DNA of 64,000 nucleotides from Acutalibacter sp. (GCA_020025775.1 JAHHRN010000003.1:62001-126000); one strand, 5' to 3'. Counted from the first letter of the stretch, positions 7,833 to 17,660 are shown. Notes: a model not told the origin generated them from the letters alone. Translations and numbers: made by a program.

Positions 7833-8891
7833 TTAGCGATTTGATTTAAGCTTTGCAAAAAGCTTAACGTTGCCGGTTTTCACCTTAGAAATGACCGTGC
7901 CCTCTAAATGTGTTAAAGGTGCGCTCTTCATCTTAATCGGAATCAGCATAATTTTCATATAGGTAGACTGCGGAACCATGGTTTTTAACAGCGGAGCCAC
8001 TTTTTCGTTGCTGATAATTTTCTTAATTTCAGCAATTTTCTCTTTGTAAGAAAGTGTGCAATTTTTATTGGTAATGTTTTCAATACAGCCGATCACACGC
8101 TCAATATAGCGGCGTGCTAAGAACTCACGGCTGTGTTCATCATCGATACCCCAGTGCTTATATACGGCACACATCCACTCGTGCTCTTCTTCACGCTTTT
8201 CATACATATTGCTTCTGTATTTAGCGGTTTCGGATTCTGCTCTTTGACGAATGAAATGATAATATTTCCCGGGAATTACTACAACACGTTCTACATCATA
8301 GAAAACGCTCAGGTTAAACGGGAAATCATCCCAGAAAGTGTTCGGGAAGTAAAGCTTGTTGTCGCGGATATAATCCCCTAAGAACAGCTTATTCCACGGT
8401 GTGTATAAAAGGTTCTGGTCAAAAAGTCTGTACGCATCTTCTCTGAATTCCTGCTGAGACTTATAAACCTTACCCGGTACACCCTGCTCCTGTGTATATT
8501 TTTCTGTATCTGAATAATACGTATCAATGTAGTAGCCGGAAACAACAACTTGTGCATTGTTTTCTTCTGCAGCAGCAACCATATCAGTAAGCATGGTCGG
8601 CTCAGTAAAATCATCGGGATCCATAAAGTAAAAATACTTACCCTTTGCTTTATCAATCGCAACATTTCTTGCGCTCGGTGCACCGCCATTTTCCTTGTGG
8701 ATTACAATGATACGGCTGTCCTTTGCCGCATAAGCATCGCAAACCTCGCCGCTCTTATCTTTAGAGCCGTCATCCACAGCAAAAAGCTCCCAGTTCTGAT
8801 AAGTTTGGTTCTGTAAGCTTTCAATCGCTCTACCGACATAATCTTCTACACCGTATACCGGCATAATAATACTAACTAAATGTTCAGACAT
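7833..8891 (-). CDS. Family 2 glycosyltransferase
   Basis: A 352-residue GT-A fold enzyme that transfers a sugar from a nucleotide donor, probably for cell-surface polysaccharide. The N terminus VSIIMPVYGVEDYVGRAIES, the VDDGSKDKSGE element, NGGAPSARNVAID and the metal-binding DPDDF (about residue 96) are classical GT2 signatures. No membrane segments are evident, so it probably works at the inner face of the membrane. It starts at ATG 8891 behind AAAGGAG (8 bases) and is monocistronic, with its own promoter and terminator. Acceptor and donor cannot be read from sequence; a galactofuranose link with the distant glf gene is only a possibility. Confidence 0.88.
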   Translation of the reverse strand: MSEHLVSIIMPVYGVEDYVGRAIESLQNQTYQNWELFAVDDGSKDKSGEVCDAYAAKDSRIIVIHKENGGAPSARNVAIDKAKGKYFYFMDPDDFTEPTMLTDMVAAAEENNAQVVVSGYYIDTYYSDTEKYTQEQGVPGKVYKSQQEFREDAYRLFDQNLLYTPWNKLFLGDYIRDNKLYFPNTFWDDFPFNLSVFYDVERVVVIPGKYYHFIRQRAESETAKYRSNMYEKREEEHEWMCAVYKHWGIDDEHSREFLARRYIERVIGCIENITNKNCTLSYKEKIAEIKKIISNEKVAPLLKTMVPQSTYMKIMLIPIKMKSAPLTHLEGTVISKVKTGNVKLFAKLKSNR

Positions 8892-8936
8892 TTTCCATAC
8901 TCCTTTTCAAAAATACCCCATAGGTATATCAAGCGG

Positions 8937-8965
8937 ATTTTAACATAAACAAAATCGTTTTGCAA
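8937..8965 (-). promoter_or_regulatory. Promoter of the glycosyltransferase
   Basis: TTGCAA (8960-8965), 17-base spacer, TAAAAT (8937-8942) on the minus strand. Confidence 0.6.
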
Positions 8966-9174
8966 GGATAAATATAGAACACGGCACTTCGCCCCTGCCC
9001 TATTTATAGTTATTATAGTATAACACACTCTTTTAAAATTTCCAACAAAATTCTCTTAAAAGCCCAATTTTCCTTGGTGTTTTTCTTTCTTCCTCTGAAA
9101 ATTTATAATTTTCTAAATTTTGCATGGAAAAATTTTTTAGAGTATGGTACTATTAGTTGCGGTAGGTGAAATGA

Positions 9175-9936
9175 ATGAAAACAGAGGAATTACTATGTAC
9201 AGCTTTGGACATCGGCGAGCAAATGCTCATCAGCGGTGCGGAAGTCAGCCGCGTCGAGGATTCGCTCCAACGAATGATTTCCAGCTATAATATAAAACGT
9301 GTAGATGTATTCACCATTACATCCAGTATTGTAACAACGGTTACAGACAATGAGGATAAAACCATCACCCAAACGCGCCGAATCAACAAATATGCAACAG
9401 ATTTAAACAAACTGCATGATTTAAACTCACTTTCGAGAAAAATTTGCGCGCAGAAACCGGAAGCAGACGAAATTCATAAAGAATTGGAAAGCATCGTCGC
9501 CAAAAAACCGTATTCTTTGGCTGTGCAGTGCTTTGCTTTTGCTTTGATTGCCGGTTCCTTTACAATCTTTTTCGGTGGAAACTTTTTAGATGCCGCCGCC
9601 TCTGCCCTGATTGGTTTTATTTTGAAAATTTCCACCTATACATTAAGTAAGCTGAACATCAACATGGTGCTTTCCAACCTTGTTGGCTCCTTCATTTTAA
9701 GTTTTCTTGCAATTCTGTTTGTATTTTTACATTTCGGAAATAATGCTGATATGATTATTATCGGCAATATCATGCTGTTAATTCCCGGCATCGGTATTAC
9801 AAATTCCATTCGTGATATTGTAAACGGTGATTTGATGGCAGGTATTTTACGGTTTTCGGAAGCTATTATCGTATCTTTGGCGATTGCAGGCGGTTATTTT
9901 CTCGCCGCTCTTGTTTTAGGAGGGCTGGTTCGATGA
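9175..9936 (+). CDS. Threonine/serine exporter ThrE, larger (N-terminal) subunit
   Basis: A 253-residue protein of the ThrE N-terminal family. A soluble N-terminal half (EQMLISGAEVSRVEDSL, about residues 15-31, then FTITSSIVTTV) is followed by about five membrane helices from residue 115 onward. In actinobacteria ThrE is a single protein; in Firmicutes it is commonly two genes, as here. It exports threonine/serine or a related small metabolite; substrate is inferred from the family only. The ATG at 9175 follows AGGTG by 7 bases. The stop overlaps the next gene by four bases. Confidence 0.85.
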   Translation: MKTEELLCTALDIGEQMLISGAEVSRVEDSLQRMISSYNIKRVDVFTITSSIVTTVTDNEDKTITQTRRINKYATDLNKLHDLNSLSRKICAQKPEADEIHKELESIVAKKPYSLAVQCFAFALIAGSFTIFFGGNFLDAAASALIGFILKISTYTLSKLNINMVLSNLVGSFILSFLAILFVFLHFGNNADMIIIGNIMLLIPGIGITNSIRDIVNGDLMAGILRFSEAIIVSLAIAGGYFLAALVLGGLVR

Positions 9937-10394
9937 CAATTTTCTTGCAAATTCTAACCGCTTTCTTAGGTTCTATCGGATTTTCTATACTATTTAATGT
10001 ACGAGGCTCTAAGCTTTTCATCGCCGGCCTCGGCGGCGCTTTATCCTGGGGACTTTATTTAGCACTCGGTCCGGTCCTTTCCAGTGATTCCATAAAATAC
10101 TTTATAGCTTCTCTTTTTGTAACGATTTATGCAGAAGCTTTCGCACGCATCAAAAAAAGCCCCACAACCTCCTTTTTGGTACCGGGTTTTATCCCCCTCA
10201 TTCCTGGAGGTGCACTTTATAACACAATGAAATATGCCCTGCACAACGATTGGAGTCTTTTTGCAGATAAAGCTTCTTATACCGTTCAGCTCGCACTGGC
10301 GATTGCTGCTGGAATTGTGGCAATTTCCTCCTTTATGCGCATGGTAAATGCCACAATTCACTACATAAATCTGCATAAACATAAAAATACTTAA
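9933..10394 (+). CDS. Threonine/serine exporter ThrE, smaller (C-terminal) subunit
   Basis: A 153-residue, almost wholly hydrophobic protein corresponding to the second half of ThrE (YjjB-like). About four to five membrane helices are visible with the conserved block PTTSFLVPGFIPLIPGGALYNTM (about residues 75-97). It starts in the ATGA overlap with the preceding subunit, implying translational coupling and a two-component permease. Confidence 0.85.
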   Translation: MTIFLQILTAFLGSIGFSILFNVRGSKLFIAGLGGALSWGLYLALGPVLSSDSIKYFIASLFVTIYAEAFARIKKSPTTSFLVPGFIPLIPGGALYNTMKYALHNDWSLFADKASYTVQLALAIAAGIVAISSFMRMVNATIHYINLHKHKNT

Positions 10395-10402
10395 AAAAGG
10401 GC

Positions 10403-10431
10403 TTCCCTTTATTCTAAAGTTGTACTATAAT
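10403..10431 (+). promoter_or_regulatory. Possible promoter of the potassium uptake operon
   Basis: A perfect TATAAT (10426-10431) is preceded at 17 bases by a poor -35 (TTCCCT). A small AAAGGG-ctt-CCCTTT hairpin overlaps the -35 and may be a weak terminator of the exporter genes. Confidence 0.45.
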
Positions 10432-10468
10432 ACCTCTGCAATAATATTCAGTAAAGGTGTATCATTTA

Positions 10469-11818
10469 ATGTCTACCACACACAAGCATCGGCTTTCTCC
10501 GATACAAACCATTGTATTAGGCTATATTGCTATCATTCTCATCGGTGCTACGCTTTTAACCTTTCCCTTTTCTACCAGAGAAGGTGTTTGGACCTCATTC
10601 GGTAACGCGCTGTTCACTGCAACCTCTGCTACCTGCGTAACGGGTCTTATTGTCTTCGACACCTGCACCTATTGGTCTGTCTTTGGTCAGCTGGTTATTT
10701 TAGCGCTGATTCAAGTCGGCGGTATCGGCTTCATGACTTTGGCAATTTCCGCATTAACACTCACAAAGCATAAAATCGGTCTTCGAAACCGCTACACTAT
10801 GCAAGAAGCTGTAAACGCCTCTCAAGTCGGCGGCATCGTTCGTATGACTCGTTTCATTCTTTTGGGTACAGCAATGTTCGAAATTACAGGTGCTGTTTTA
10901 CTTGCAATTCGTTTCATCCCGCAATTCGGCGTTTTAAAAGGTATCTATTATGGTATTTTCCATTCGATTTCGGCATTTTGTAACGCCGGTTTTGATTTAA
11001 TGGGTGCAACCAGCGGACCTTGTACTTCACTTATGGGCTTTTATACTGACCCGCTTGTGAACTTCACGATTATGGCTCTCATCGTCATCGGCGGTATTGG
11101 CTTTTTTGTTTGGGCAGACATTAAAAAAAATAAATTCCACGTAAAATCCTATCGTTTACACACGAAGGTGGTTTTGTTTACCACGTTTTTACTCATTGTG
11201 ATTCCGTTTTTCTCAATGCTTCTTTTCGAGAGAAAGAATCCCTCTTTAAAGGACCTTCCCCCGCTACAATATGCACTGGCGATTTTATTCCAAACCGTTA
11301 CACCAAGAACGGCCGGCTTTAATACGATTGATTTAACCTTGCTCTCTGATTCGAGCATTATTCTCATGGTTTTGTTAATGCTGATCGGTGGTTCCCCCAG
11401 TTCTACGGCAGGCGGTATGAAAACAACAACCTTTGCAATGCTCTTTGCCAATATGTTTACCATATTCCGTCAAAGAAAGCATGTAGAATGCTGTAAAAGA
11501 CGTTTGACGGACTCCGCTTTAATTCAAATTATCAGCGTGTCCTCCATGTATCTTTTGCTCTTCTTCTTGTCGAGCGTTTTACTTTGCATGTTTGACCCGG
11601 TCAGCATGAAAGAGGCCATGTTTGAAACCGCATCCGCTATCGGTACGGTCGGTCTTTCTCTCGGTATCACTTCAACACTCAGCGGCGCTTCTAAGCTTGT
11701 TTTAATTTGTTTAATGTTCTTCGGACGCGTTGGCGGCTTAACACTTTTACTGGCCTTCCATGACCACGAAAAAATTACACCGTCTAAGTATCCGGTTGAA
11801 AATATAACCATAGGTTAA
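10469..11818 (+). CDS. ktrB: Potassium uptake channel subunit, TrkH/KtrB family
   Basis: A 449-residue membrane protein forming the K+ pore. The four pore-loop selectivity filters are visible: TSATCVTGLIV, SAFCNAGFDL, TPRTAGFNTI and SAIGTVGLSL, one per repeat. A glycine-rich gate segment (GGSPSSTAGGMKTTT) sits in the third repeat. GTG at 10457 is in frame, but ATG at 10469, 9 bases after AAAGGTG, is the better start. The NAD/ATP-binding gating subunit follows 16 bases downstream, making this a KtrAB-like system. It imports potassium driven by the membrane potential or sodium. Confidence 0.92.
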   Translation: MSTTHKHRLSPIQTIVLGYIAIILIGATLLTFPFSTREGVWTSFGNALFTATSATCVTGLIVFDTCTYWSVFGQLVILALIQVGGIGFMTLAISALTLTKHKIGLRNRYTMQEAVNASQVGGIVRMTRFILLGTAMFEITGAVLLAIRFIPQFGVLKGIYYGIFHSISAFCNAGFDLMGATSGPCTSLMGFYTDPLVNFTIMALIVIGGIGFFVWADIKKNKFHVKSYRLHTKVVLFTTFLLIVIPFFSMLLFERKNPSLKDLPPLQYALAILFQTVTPRTAGFNTIDLTLLSDSSIILMVLLMLIGGSPSSTAGGMKTTTFAMLFANMFTIFRQRKHVECCKRRLTDSALIQIISVSSMYLLLFFLSSVLLCMFDPVSMKEAMFETASAIGTVGLSLGITSTLSGASKLVLICLMFFGRVGGLTLLLAFHDHEKITPSKYPVENITIG

Positions 11819-11834
11819 AAAGAGGTATGAAATC

Positions 11835-12479
11835 ATGAAATCTATTTTAATTGTCGGTCTCGGTCGTTTCGGTCGCCACATGGCACAAAAATTTTCCGAG
11901 CAGGGAAACGAAGTTATGGCGGTAGATATTGAAGAAAGCCGTGTAGATGCCATTCTCCCCTATGTTACAAATGCATTAATCGGTGATGCAACAGATCCCA
12001 TGTTCATGGAAACCATCGGTGTTGATAATTATGATATTTGCGTTGTTGCCATCGGCGACAACTTCCAGAGTTCTTTGGAAGCTACCTATCTTTTAAAGGA
12101 TTTAGGTGCAAACTTTGTACTTTCCAGAGCCAGCCGAGATGTTCACGCGAAGTTCTTACTTCGCAACGGTGCAGACGAAGTAATCTATACCGAAAAAGAA
12201 ACCGCAGAACGTCTGGCTGTCAAATACGGTAACGACAGCGTATTTGATTACATTGAAATCAACGAAGATTTCTCGATTTATGAAATCAGCGTTCCCTCGA
12301 CATGGGTTGGAAAGAGTATCTTAGATAAAAAGGTTCGTTCCAAATTTAATGTCAGCATTTTAGCAACAAAAATCGGTAAGGAAATTTATCCGCTTCCGCA
12401 TCCCGACCATATTTTTAATGCCTCTGAATCCCTCCTCATTTTGGGTAGAAACGCGGATATTAAACATTTCTTAAAATAA
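11835..12479 (+). CDS. ktrA: Potassium uptake regulatory subunit, TrkA/KtrA family
   Basis: A 214-residue cytosolic protein with an N-terminal RCK domain (ILIVGLGRFGRHMAQ, a Rossmann GxGxxG loop, then the acidic strand end AVDIEE) and a C-terminal RCK_C domain from about residue 135 (FSIYEISVPSTWVGKS). Octameric rings of this protein bind nucleotides and gate the KtrB channel. It is co-transcribed with ktrB and followed by a terminator. Confidence 0.92.
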   Translation: MKSILIVGLGRFGRHMAQKFSEQGNEVMAVDIEESRVDAILPYVTNALIGDATDPMFMETIGVDNYDICVVAIGDNFQSSLEATYLLKDLGANFVLSRASRDVHAKFLLRNGADEVIYTEKETAERLAVKYGNDSVFDYIEINEDFSIYEISVPSTWVGKSILDKKVRSKFNVSILATKIGKEIYPLPHPDHIFNASESLLILGRNADIKHFLK

Positions 12480-12491
12480 TAACAAAAAAAC

Positions 12492-12518
12492 ACGGGGTAA
12501 GCATTTCGCCTGCCCCGT
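12492..12518 (+). terminator. Terminator after ktrA, abutting the ABC-F ribosome site
   Basis: ACGGGG and CCCCGT arms form an 11-bp stem with one mismatch, followed by TCTTTTGCTTTTT. The next gene's ribosome site begins only about 12 bases later and I see no promoter between them, so the ABC-F gene probably depends on read-through. Confidence 0.75.
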
Positions 12519-12543
12519 TCTTTTGCTTTTTGGAGAATCAATT

Positions 12544-14451
12544 ATGTTACTTGAATTAAGCGAAATCAGCAAGGGTTTTGCCGGAGAATCCGTTTTAAAA
12601 AATATCACCTTGCAAATTGATGAGCATGACAGACTCGGACTTTTAGGCTTAAACGGCGCGGGCAAATCTACGCTGTTAAATATAATGACTGGTGTCCTTA
12701 CGCCAGACAGCGGTTCTATCCGTTCCAAAGCTGGGCTTGCTATCGGTTATTTAAAGCAAAACGAAGCCTTAAATTCCGAAAACACTTTGGAAGAAGAAAT
12801 CAAGCTTGCGTTAAAAGATGTATATGACGTTCGTGAAAAAATGCATGAAACGGAACATGCACTTTCCGTCACCGATCCTGAAAGCACCGCCTATCAGGAG
12901 CTTACAAAAACATATGAGCAGCTTTCTAATCAATATACAGCTCTTGACGGGTACACTGCCGATGTTCGCATTCAAACCGTTCTAAACGGTCTTGGCTTCG
13001 GTGATTTTCCGCTTTCCAACATCGTATCTACATTAAGCGGCGGTGAAAAAATCCGTTTTGCTATGGCTAAGGTGCTTTTGCAAAGCCCCAAGCTTTTGAT
13101 TTTGGACGAGCCGACGAACCATTTGGATTTCACCATGCTTTCGTGGCTGGAAGAATATTTAGAAAGCTATAAAGGCGCGGTGGTTGTAGTTTCCCATGAC
13201 CGTTATTTTTTGGATAAAGTATCGGAAAATATCTGTGAAATCGAAAACGGTGAACTTGTACGCTATAAGGGCGGATATTCTGCATTTGTAAAGCAAAAAG
13301 AAGAACGCACAAAATATCTTATCAAAGCATATGAAAAGCAGGAAGCAGAAATTGCCGCTATGCGCGACTATGTCAGCCGCAACCTTGCCAAATCAAGCAG
13401 TATTAACAGTGTTGGTTCTCGCGTGAAAGCCTTGGAGAAAATGGAAAAAGCTGCAAAGCCCAACCCGAGGCAAAAGGAAGTACATTTCAAATTTGAATAT
13501 GACTTTGAGCCACATAAATCTGTATTAGATGTACAAAACGTCGGTGTTTATGTCGGTACTGAGCCAAACGGCAAGCAGCTCTATAAGGACATCAGCTTTG
13601 AAATTCTGAAAGGCGATAAAATTGCTCTGGTCGGAAAAAACGGTGTCGGTAAATCATCTCTTTTACAGGCAATTCTCAAAAAAATCCCCTACAGCGGTAA
13701 AATTCGTATTGGTGGAAACGTAAAGCTTTCTTATTTTGACCAAGAGCTTCGCAACCTGTCTTTAAACGATACCGTAATTGAAGCGGTTCACAAGCGTTTC
13801 CCCGGAAAAACAGAACTGGAAATCCGAAATGCTCTCGCACGTCTTTGCCTCGAAGGCGATGCCGTGTTCAAACCGATTCGTACACTTTCCGGTGCGAATC
13901 GTGCAAAAGTTGCTTTTTGTATTATTCAGTTTGAACAAGCCAACTTTCTCATCTTAGATGAGCCGACCAATCACCTCGATTATGTTGCTAAAGAGGCTTT
14001 GGACGAAGCACTCAGAGCCTATACAGGTACGCTGTTTGTGGTCTCTCATGACCGTTATTTCTTAAACCGTGTTCCAAACAAAATCATGGAGCTTTTCCCC
14101 GATGGTGTTGTTCTTTATAACGGCGGCTATGATGACTATATCAAAGCACAAACCAAACTGCCAAGCACCCCAAAGGCAAAGGAAGATAAGGCGCCTTCCG
14201 AGCAAAAGCTCGCCTATGAAGGCAACCGAAAGAATAAAGCTGAGGAACGCAAACGCCGTGCCAGATGCAATGCACTGCAAAAAGAGCTCACTGCATTGGA
14301 AGAACAACTTTCTGCTTTAGAAGAAGAGTGTGCCAACCCAGAAGTTACAAGCGATTATGAAAAACTTTCTGCGGTTTTGAAGGAGATAGATGACCTCAAA
14401 TCCGTGATTGAAGAGAAAGAAACAGAATGGCTCTTATTGGCAGATGTATAA
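12544..14451 (+). CDS. ABC-F family ATPase (Uup/YdiF-like)
   Basis: A 635-residue soluble protein with two ATP-binding cassettes and no membrane domain. Cassette 1 has GLNGAGKST, SGGEKIRFAMAK and LILDEPTNHLD; cassette 2 has GKNGVGKSS and LILDEPTNHLD, but its signature reads LSGANRAKV instead of LSGGE. A charged linker (about residues 235-310) separates the cassettes, and a Lys/Glu-rich coiled coil ends the protein (about 555-630). ABC-F proteins act on the ribosome, as translation factors or in antibiotic protection; which applies here cannot be told. TTG at 12523 is in frame but ATG at 12544 lies 7 bases after GGAGAA. Confidence 0.9.
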   Translation: MLLELSEISKGFAGESVLKNITLQIDEHDRLGLLGLNGAGKSTLLNIMTGVLTPDSGSIRSKAGLAIGYLKQNEALNSENTLEEEIKLALKDVYDVREKMHETEHALSVTDPESTAYQELTKTYEQLSNQYTALDGYTADVRIQTVLNGLGFGDFPLSNIVSTLSGGEKIRFAMAKVLLQSPKLLILDEPTNHLDFTMLSWLEEYLESYKGAVVVVSHDRYFLDKVSENICEIENGELVRYKGGYSAFVKQKEERTKYLIKAYEKQEAEIAAMRDYVSRNLAKSSSINSVGSRVKALEKMEKAAKPNPRQKEVHFKFEYDFEPHKSVLDVQNVGVYVGTEPNGKQLYKDISFEILKGDKIALVGKNGVGKSSLLQAILKKIPYSGKIRIGGNVKLSYFDQELRNLSLNDTVIEAVHKRFPGKTELEIRNALARLCLEGDAVFKPIRTLSGANRAKVAFCIIQFEQANFLILDEPTNHLDYVAKEALDEALRAYTGTLFVVSHDRYFLNRVPNKIMELFPDGVVLYNGGYDDYIKAQTKLPSTPKAKEDKAPSEQKLAYEGNRKNKAEERKRRARCNALQKELTALEEQLSALEEECANPEVTSDYEKLSAVLKEIDDLKSVIEEKETEWLLLADV

Positions 14452-14484
14452 GTTGTAATTTTTTGTATATTTTCAAAAAATTAC

Positions 14485-14513
14485 TTGTATCTTTTACAAA
14501 AATAGTATAGAAT
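14485..14513 (+). promoter_or_regulatory. Promoter of the parvulin foldase gene
   Basis: TTGTAT (14485-14490), 17-base spacer, TAGAAT (14508-14513). Confidence 0.6.
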
Positions 14514-14569
14514 GTATATGTTTAATCGGTTTTCACCGAAAAATACAACAGATAAAGGATGAAATCTGA

Positions 14570-16264
14570 ATGGAAAACAATCAACCGAACAAGACCGAGG
14601 CGGAGCTTTACCGCGAAGAGCGTAAAAAGCGTATGGCCTCAGCCGCAAAAAAGAATGCAAAACAGAGCCCGCAGCTTAAAAAAGCAAAAAAAGTTGCCGG
14701 TAAAACCATTGGCATCATTTTAATTGTTTTAATAGCACTCGGCGCACTTTATGGCATTTTGGATTTCTTCGGCGTTCCGCAGAAAACCATCACCGCTACA
14801 AAAATTGGTGACCAAAAAGTTTCTGTTGCAAAGTACAACCTGTATTACATGGATGTTTATCAGCAGATTTACGGTCAGGCACAGCAGATTGAAGCACAAT
14901 ACGGCAAAGGCTACGGTGCTCAGCTCACCGGCTATGATCCCGCCAAAACTCCTATGGAGCAAGCTTATCCGCACGGTGAAATCGAAGGCTTTGAAGGCGA
15001 AAATCCGACATGGGCTGACTTCTTCCGTGTTCAAACTAACCAATATCTTCAGTCCTTCCTCTCTTATGCAAAACTTGCACAGGATGCCGGTATTACTTTA
15101 ACCGATGAAGAAAACAAAACGATTGACGACCAGATTAATTCTCTTCGCGAAGCAGCTAAAAAGCAGGATTACTCTTTAGATCGTTACTTAACACATATTT
15201 ACGGTAAAGGCGTAAGCGAAAAGCTTCTTCGTGAAGTATTTGTTGAAAGACAGCTCGCTTCTAAATTCGCAAATCAGAAAACTGAAGAATTACAGAATGC
15301 AGTTACAGCAGAACAAATTGAAGAAGAATTCAGCAAAAATCCTGCAAACTACACACTGGCTTCTATTGCAGGCTTCCAGGTAGCCGCTGACCTTTCTTCT
15401 GTTGCTTCTGATGCAACACAGGAAGAAAAAGATGCAGCACGCAAGGATGCACTTGCAAAGGCAAAAGAAAAAGCAGATGCTTATGCTGCAAAGATTACAA
15501 GCCCCGAAACTCTTTTAGAGCAGGCTAAGCTTGAAAACAAGAGCGCTACAATGGAAAATGTAGCTCAGAAGAACGTTGCTCCCTCTGCCCTCGGTGATGA
15601 AGCTGCAAAATGGCTTATGGAAGAAGGTAGAAAAGTCGGCGATGTAACCGTTATTGAATCCGGCAACAACTATCTTGTACTCTATGTTTCCGAACTTCCG
15701 CATAAAGACCTTTCTAAGCCCGTTGACGTTCGTCACATTTTAGTGGCATTCCCGTCTGAAGCAAATGCAAACGGTCAGCCGCAGAAGCCTACCGATGCTC
15801 AAAAAGCCGAAACTAAGGCAAAAGCACAGGCTATTTACGACGAATACTTACAGAACCCCACCGAAGATAACTTTATTGCACTTGCAAAGGCAAAGACCGA
15901 AGATCCCGGCTCCAAAGAAACAGGTGGTCTTTACAAAGAAATCGGTGCAGACGGCAAAACACCTGACGGCTCAACCATGGTTCAGGAATTCACCGATTGG
16001 TGCCATGCAGACGGCAGAAAAGTTGGTGACACCGGTATTATTGAAACACAGTTCGGCTATCACATCATGTACCTTGCTAACAATGATTACCCCGTAACCT
16101 GGGAAACCAATGCTAAAAACGTACTTGCAGGTGATGCATTTACCGCATTTGAAAAGACCATTACCGAAGGTGATGCATACAAGATTCAGCCTTCTAAAAC
16201 GGCTATTTCCTGGGCATCTTCTCAAATAGAATCCTTCATCAAGAAGCAGTCCGTTAAATACTAA
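14570..16264 (+). CDS. Membrane-anchored parvulin-type peptidyl-prolyl isomerase (PrsA/SurA-like)
   Basis: A 564-residue protein with a basic cytoplasmic N terminus (about 45 residues), one membrane helix (IGIILIVLIALGALYGIL) and a large extracytoplasmic part. A helical chaperone region precedes the C-terminal parvulin domain, which starts near residue 386 with DVRHILVAF and contains LAKAKTEDPGSKETGGLY and ETQFGYHIMYL. The domain is interrupted by a 25-residue Ala/Lys/Gln-rich insert (ANANGQPQKPTDAQKAETKA). It lacks the lipobox of PrsA and is anchored by the helix instead. It presumably assists folding of secreted proteins. It has its own promoter and terminator. Confidence 0.88.
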   Translation: MENNQPNKTEAELYREERKKRMASAAKKNAKQSPQLKKAKKVAGKTIGIILIVLIALGALYGILDFFGVPQKTITATKIGDQKVSVAKYNLYYMDVYQQIYGQAQQIEAQYGKGYGAQLTGYDPAKTPMEQAYPHGEIEGFEGENPTWADFFRVQTNQYLQSFLSYAKLAQDAGITLTDEENKTIDDQINSLREAAKKQDYSLDRYLTHIYGKGVSEKLLREVFVERQLASKFANQKTEELQNAVTAEQIEEEFSKNPANYTLASIAGFQVAADLSSVASDATQEEKDAARKDALAKAKEKADAYAAKITSPETLLEQAKLENKSATMENVAQKNVAPSALGDEAAKWLMEEGRKVGDVTVIESGNNYLVLYVSELPHKDLSKPVDVRHILVAFPSEANANGQPQKPTDAQKAETKAKAQAIYDEYLQNPTEDNFIALAKAKTEDPGSKETGGLYKEIGADGKTPDGSTMVQEFTDWCHADGRKVGDTGIIETQFGYHIMYLANNDYPVTWETNAKNVLAGDAFTAFEKTITEGDAYKIQPSKTAISWASSQIESFIKKQSVKY

Positions 16265-16274
16265 ACTTAAAACG

Positions 16275-16299
16275 AAAGCCGCTGTTTTTCAGCGGCTTT
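16275..16299 (+). terminator. Terminator of the foldase gene
   Basis: AAAGCCGCTG / CAGCGGCTTT, 10-bp perfect stem, followed by TCTTTTTC. Confidence 0.88.
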
Positions 16300-16347
16300 T
16301 CTTTTTCTCTCCCCCCTATCCGATTTCATCTAAAATTCCAAAAGGTG

Positions 16348-16376
16348 TTGAAAAGATACTGAAAATAGTGTATACT
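16348..16376 (+). promoter_or_regulatory. Promoter of ychF
   Basis: TTGAAA (16348-16353), 17-base spacer, TATACT (16371-16376). Confidence 0.7.
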
Positions 16377-16414
16377 AATTTGCGTTAATGAAAAACGGAG
16401 GATGAACCAAAACT

Positions 16415-17509
16415 ATGAAATTAGGAATTGTAGGTTTACCGAATGTCGGTAAAAGTACCTTGTTTAATGCTATTACAAATGCCGGTGCGCAGTCTGCAAA
16501 CTACGCATTTTGCACAATCGAACCCAATGTCGGTGTTGTTGCAGTACCCGATTATCGTTTAGATAAATTAGCCGAAATGTATCATCCGCAGAAATTCACC
16601 CCCGCAACTATCGAATTTGTAGATATTGCAGGTCTTGTAAAAGGTGCTTCTAAAGGTGAAGGTCTCGGCAATAAATTTCTTTCTCACATTCGTGAGGTAG
16701 ACGCCATTATTCACGTTGTCCGTTGCTTCGACGACGATGATATTATTCATGTAGAAGGTTCTGTTGACCCTCAGCGTGATATTGAAACCATCAATTTAGA
16801 GTTAATTCTCTCTGACCTTGAAATCTTAGACCGCAGAATCGACCGTAGTACAAAAGCCATGAAAGGCGACAAGAGCTTACAGGCAGAAGTAGATTTCTTA
16901 AACCGTCTTCGTGAGGAGCTTCAAAACGGCGTAAACGCAAGAGCTGTAGAAGTTACCGATGATGAAAAAGAAATCATGGATTCCATTGCACTTCTTTCCG
17001 CAAAGCCTGTCATTTATGCTTGCAACATGTGCGAAGAAGACTTTACACACCCGATTGAAAGCAATCCCCGTTATCAGGCAGTTTGCAAAATCGCAGAAGC
17101 CGAAGGCGCGGAAGTGCTTCCGATTTGCGCAGAAATGGAAGCTGAAATTGCCTCCCTTTCCAAGGAAGAAAAGGAACTGTTCCTTTCCGATCTCGGTATT
17201 GAAAAAGGCGGCTTGGATTTATTGATTCAGCGCTCCTATCACCTTTTAGGTTTGATTTCTTATTTAACTGCAGGTGAACCGGAAGTTCGTGCATGGACCA
17301 TTAAAGAAGGCACAAAAGCACCGCAGGCAGCCGGTAAAATCCACTCCGACTTTGAACGCGGCTTCATTCGTGCAGAAGTTATTTCTTTTGACGAGCTTAT
17401 GCAGTACGGCAGTATGCAGGCCGCTAAAGAAAACGGTAAAATCCGTTCTGAGGGCAAGGAATACGTCATGAAAGATGGCGATATTGTTCTCTTCCGTTTC
17501 AACGTATAA
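16415..17509 (+). CDS. ychF: Redox-regulated ATPase YchF (Obg-like)
   Basis: A 364-residue P-loop protein of full family length. G1 is [16 protein letters not shown]3 is [10 protein letters not shown], and the G4 position holds NMCEED in place of NKxD, the change that makes YchF prefer ATP. The C-terminal TGS-like domain (from about residue 275) has [11 protein letters not shown] and the ending [13 protein letters not shown]. YchF binds ribosomes and proteasome-like partners and takes part in stress responses. The ATG follows GGAGGATG at normal distance. Confidence 0.95.
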   Translation: MKLGIVGLPNVGKSTLFNAITNAGAQSANYAFCTIEPNVGVVAVPDYRLDKLAEMYHPQKFTPATIEFVDIAGLVKGASKGEGLGNKFLSHIREVDAIIHVVRCFDDDDIIHVEGSVDPQRDIETINLELILSDLEILDRRIDRSTKAMKGDKSLQAEVDFLNRLREELQNGVNARAVEVTDDEKEIMDSIALLSAKPVIYACNMCEEDFTHPIESNPRYQAVCKIAEAEGAEVLPICAEMEAEIASLSKEEKELFLSDLGIEKGGLDLLIQRSYHLLGLISYLTAGEPEVRAWTIKEGTKAPQAAGKIHSDFERGFIRAEVISFDELMQYGSMQAAKENGKIRSEGKEYVMKDGDIVLFRFNV

Positions 17510-17515
17510 AAAACA

Positions 17516-17542
17516 AGAGCTTACAGTTTTTCTGTAAGCTCT
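17516..17542 (+). terminator. Hairpin after ychF (weak terminator)
   Basis: AGAGCTTACAG / CTGTAAGCTCT is an 11-bp perfect stem, but only CTATATG follows, so termination may be partial and the tRNA 6 bases later may be co-transcribed with ychF. Confidence 0.5.
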
Positions 17543-17548
17543 CTATAT

Positions 17549-17625
17549 GCACTCGTAGCTCAGCTGGATAGAGCGTTGGACTCCGACTCCAAAGGCCAGA
17601 GGTTCGAATCCTCCCGAGTGCGCCA
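17549..17625 (+). tRNA. tRNA-Arg (anticodon CCG)
   Basis: A 77-nt tRNA: acceptor GCACTCG with CGAGTGC, D arm GCTCAGCTGGATAGAGC, anticodon arm TTGGA-CTCCGAC-TCCAA, T arm with GGTTCGAATCC, encoded CCA. It reads the CGG codon. I see no separate promoter, so it probably relies on ychF read-through. Confidence 0.96.
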
Positions 17626-17627
17626 AA

Positions 17628-17660
17628 AGAACCTCGACGCGTAAATCGCGCCGAGGTTCT
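17628..17660 (+). terminator. Terminator of tRNA-Arg
   Basis: AGAACCTCG pairs with CGAGGTTCT, extended by CGCG/CGCG after one mismatch; followed by GCTCTTTTC. Confidence 0.82.
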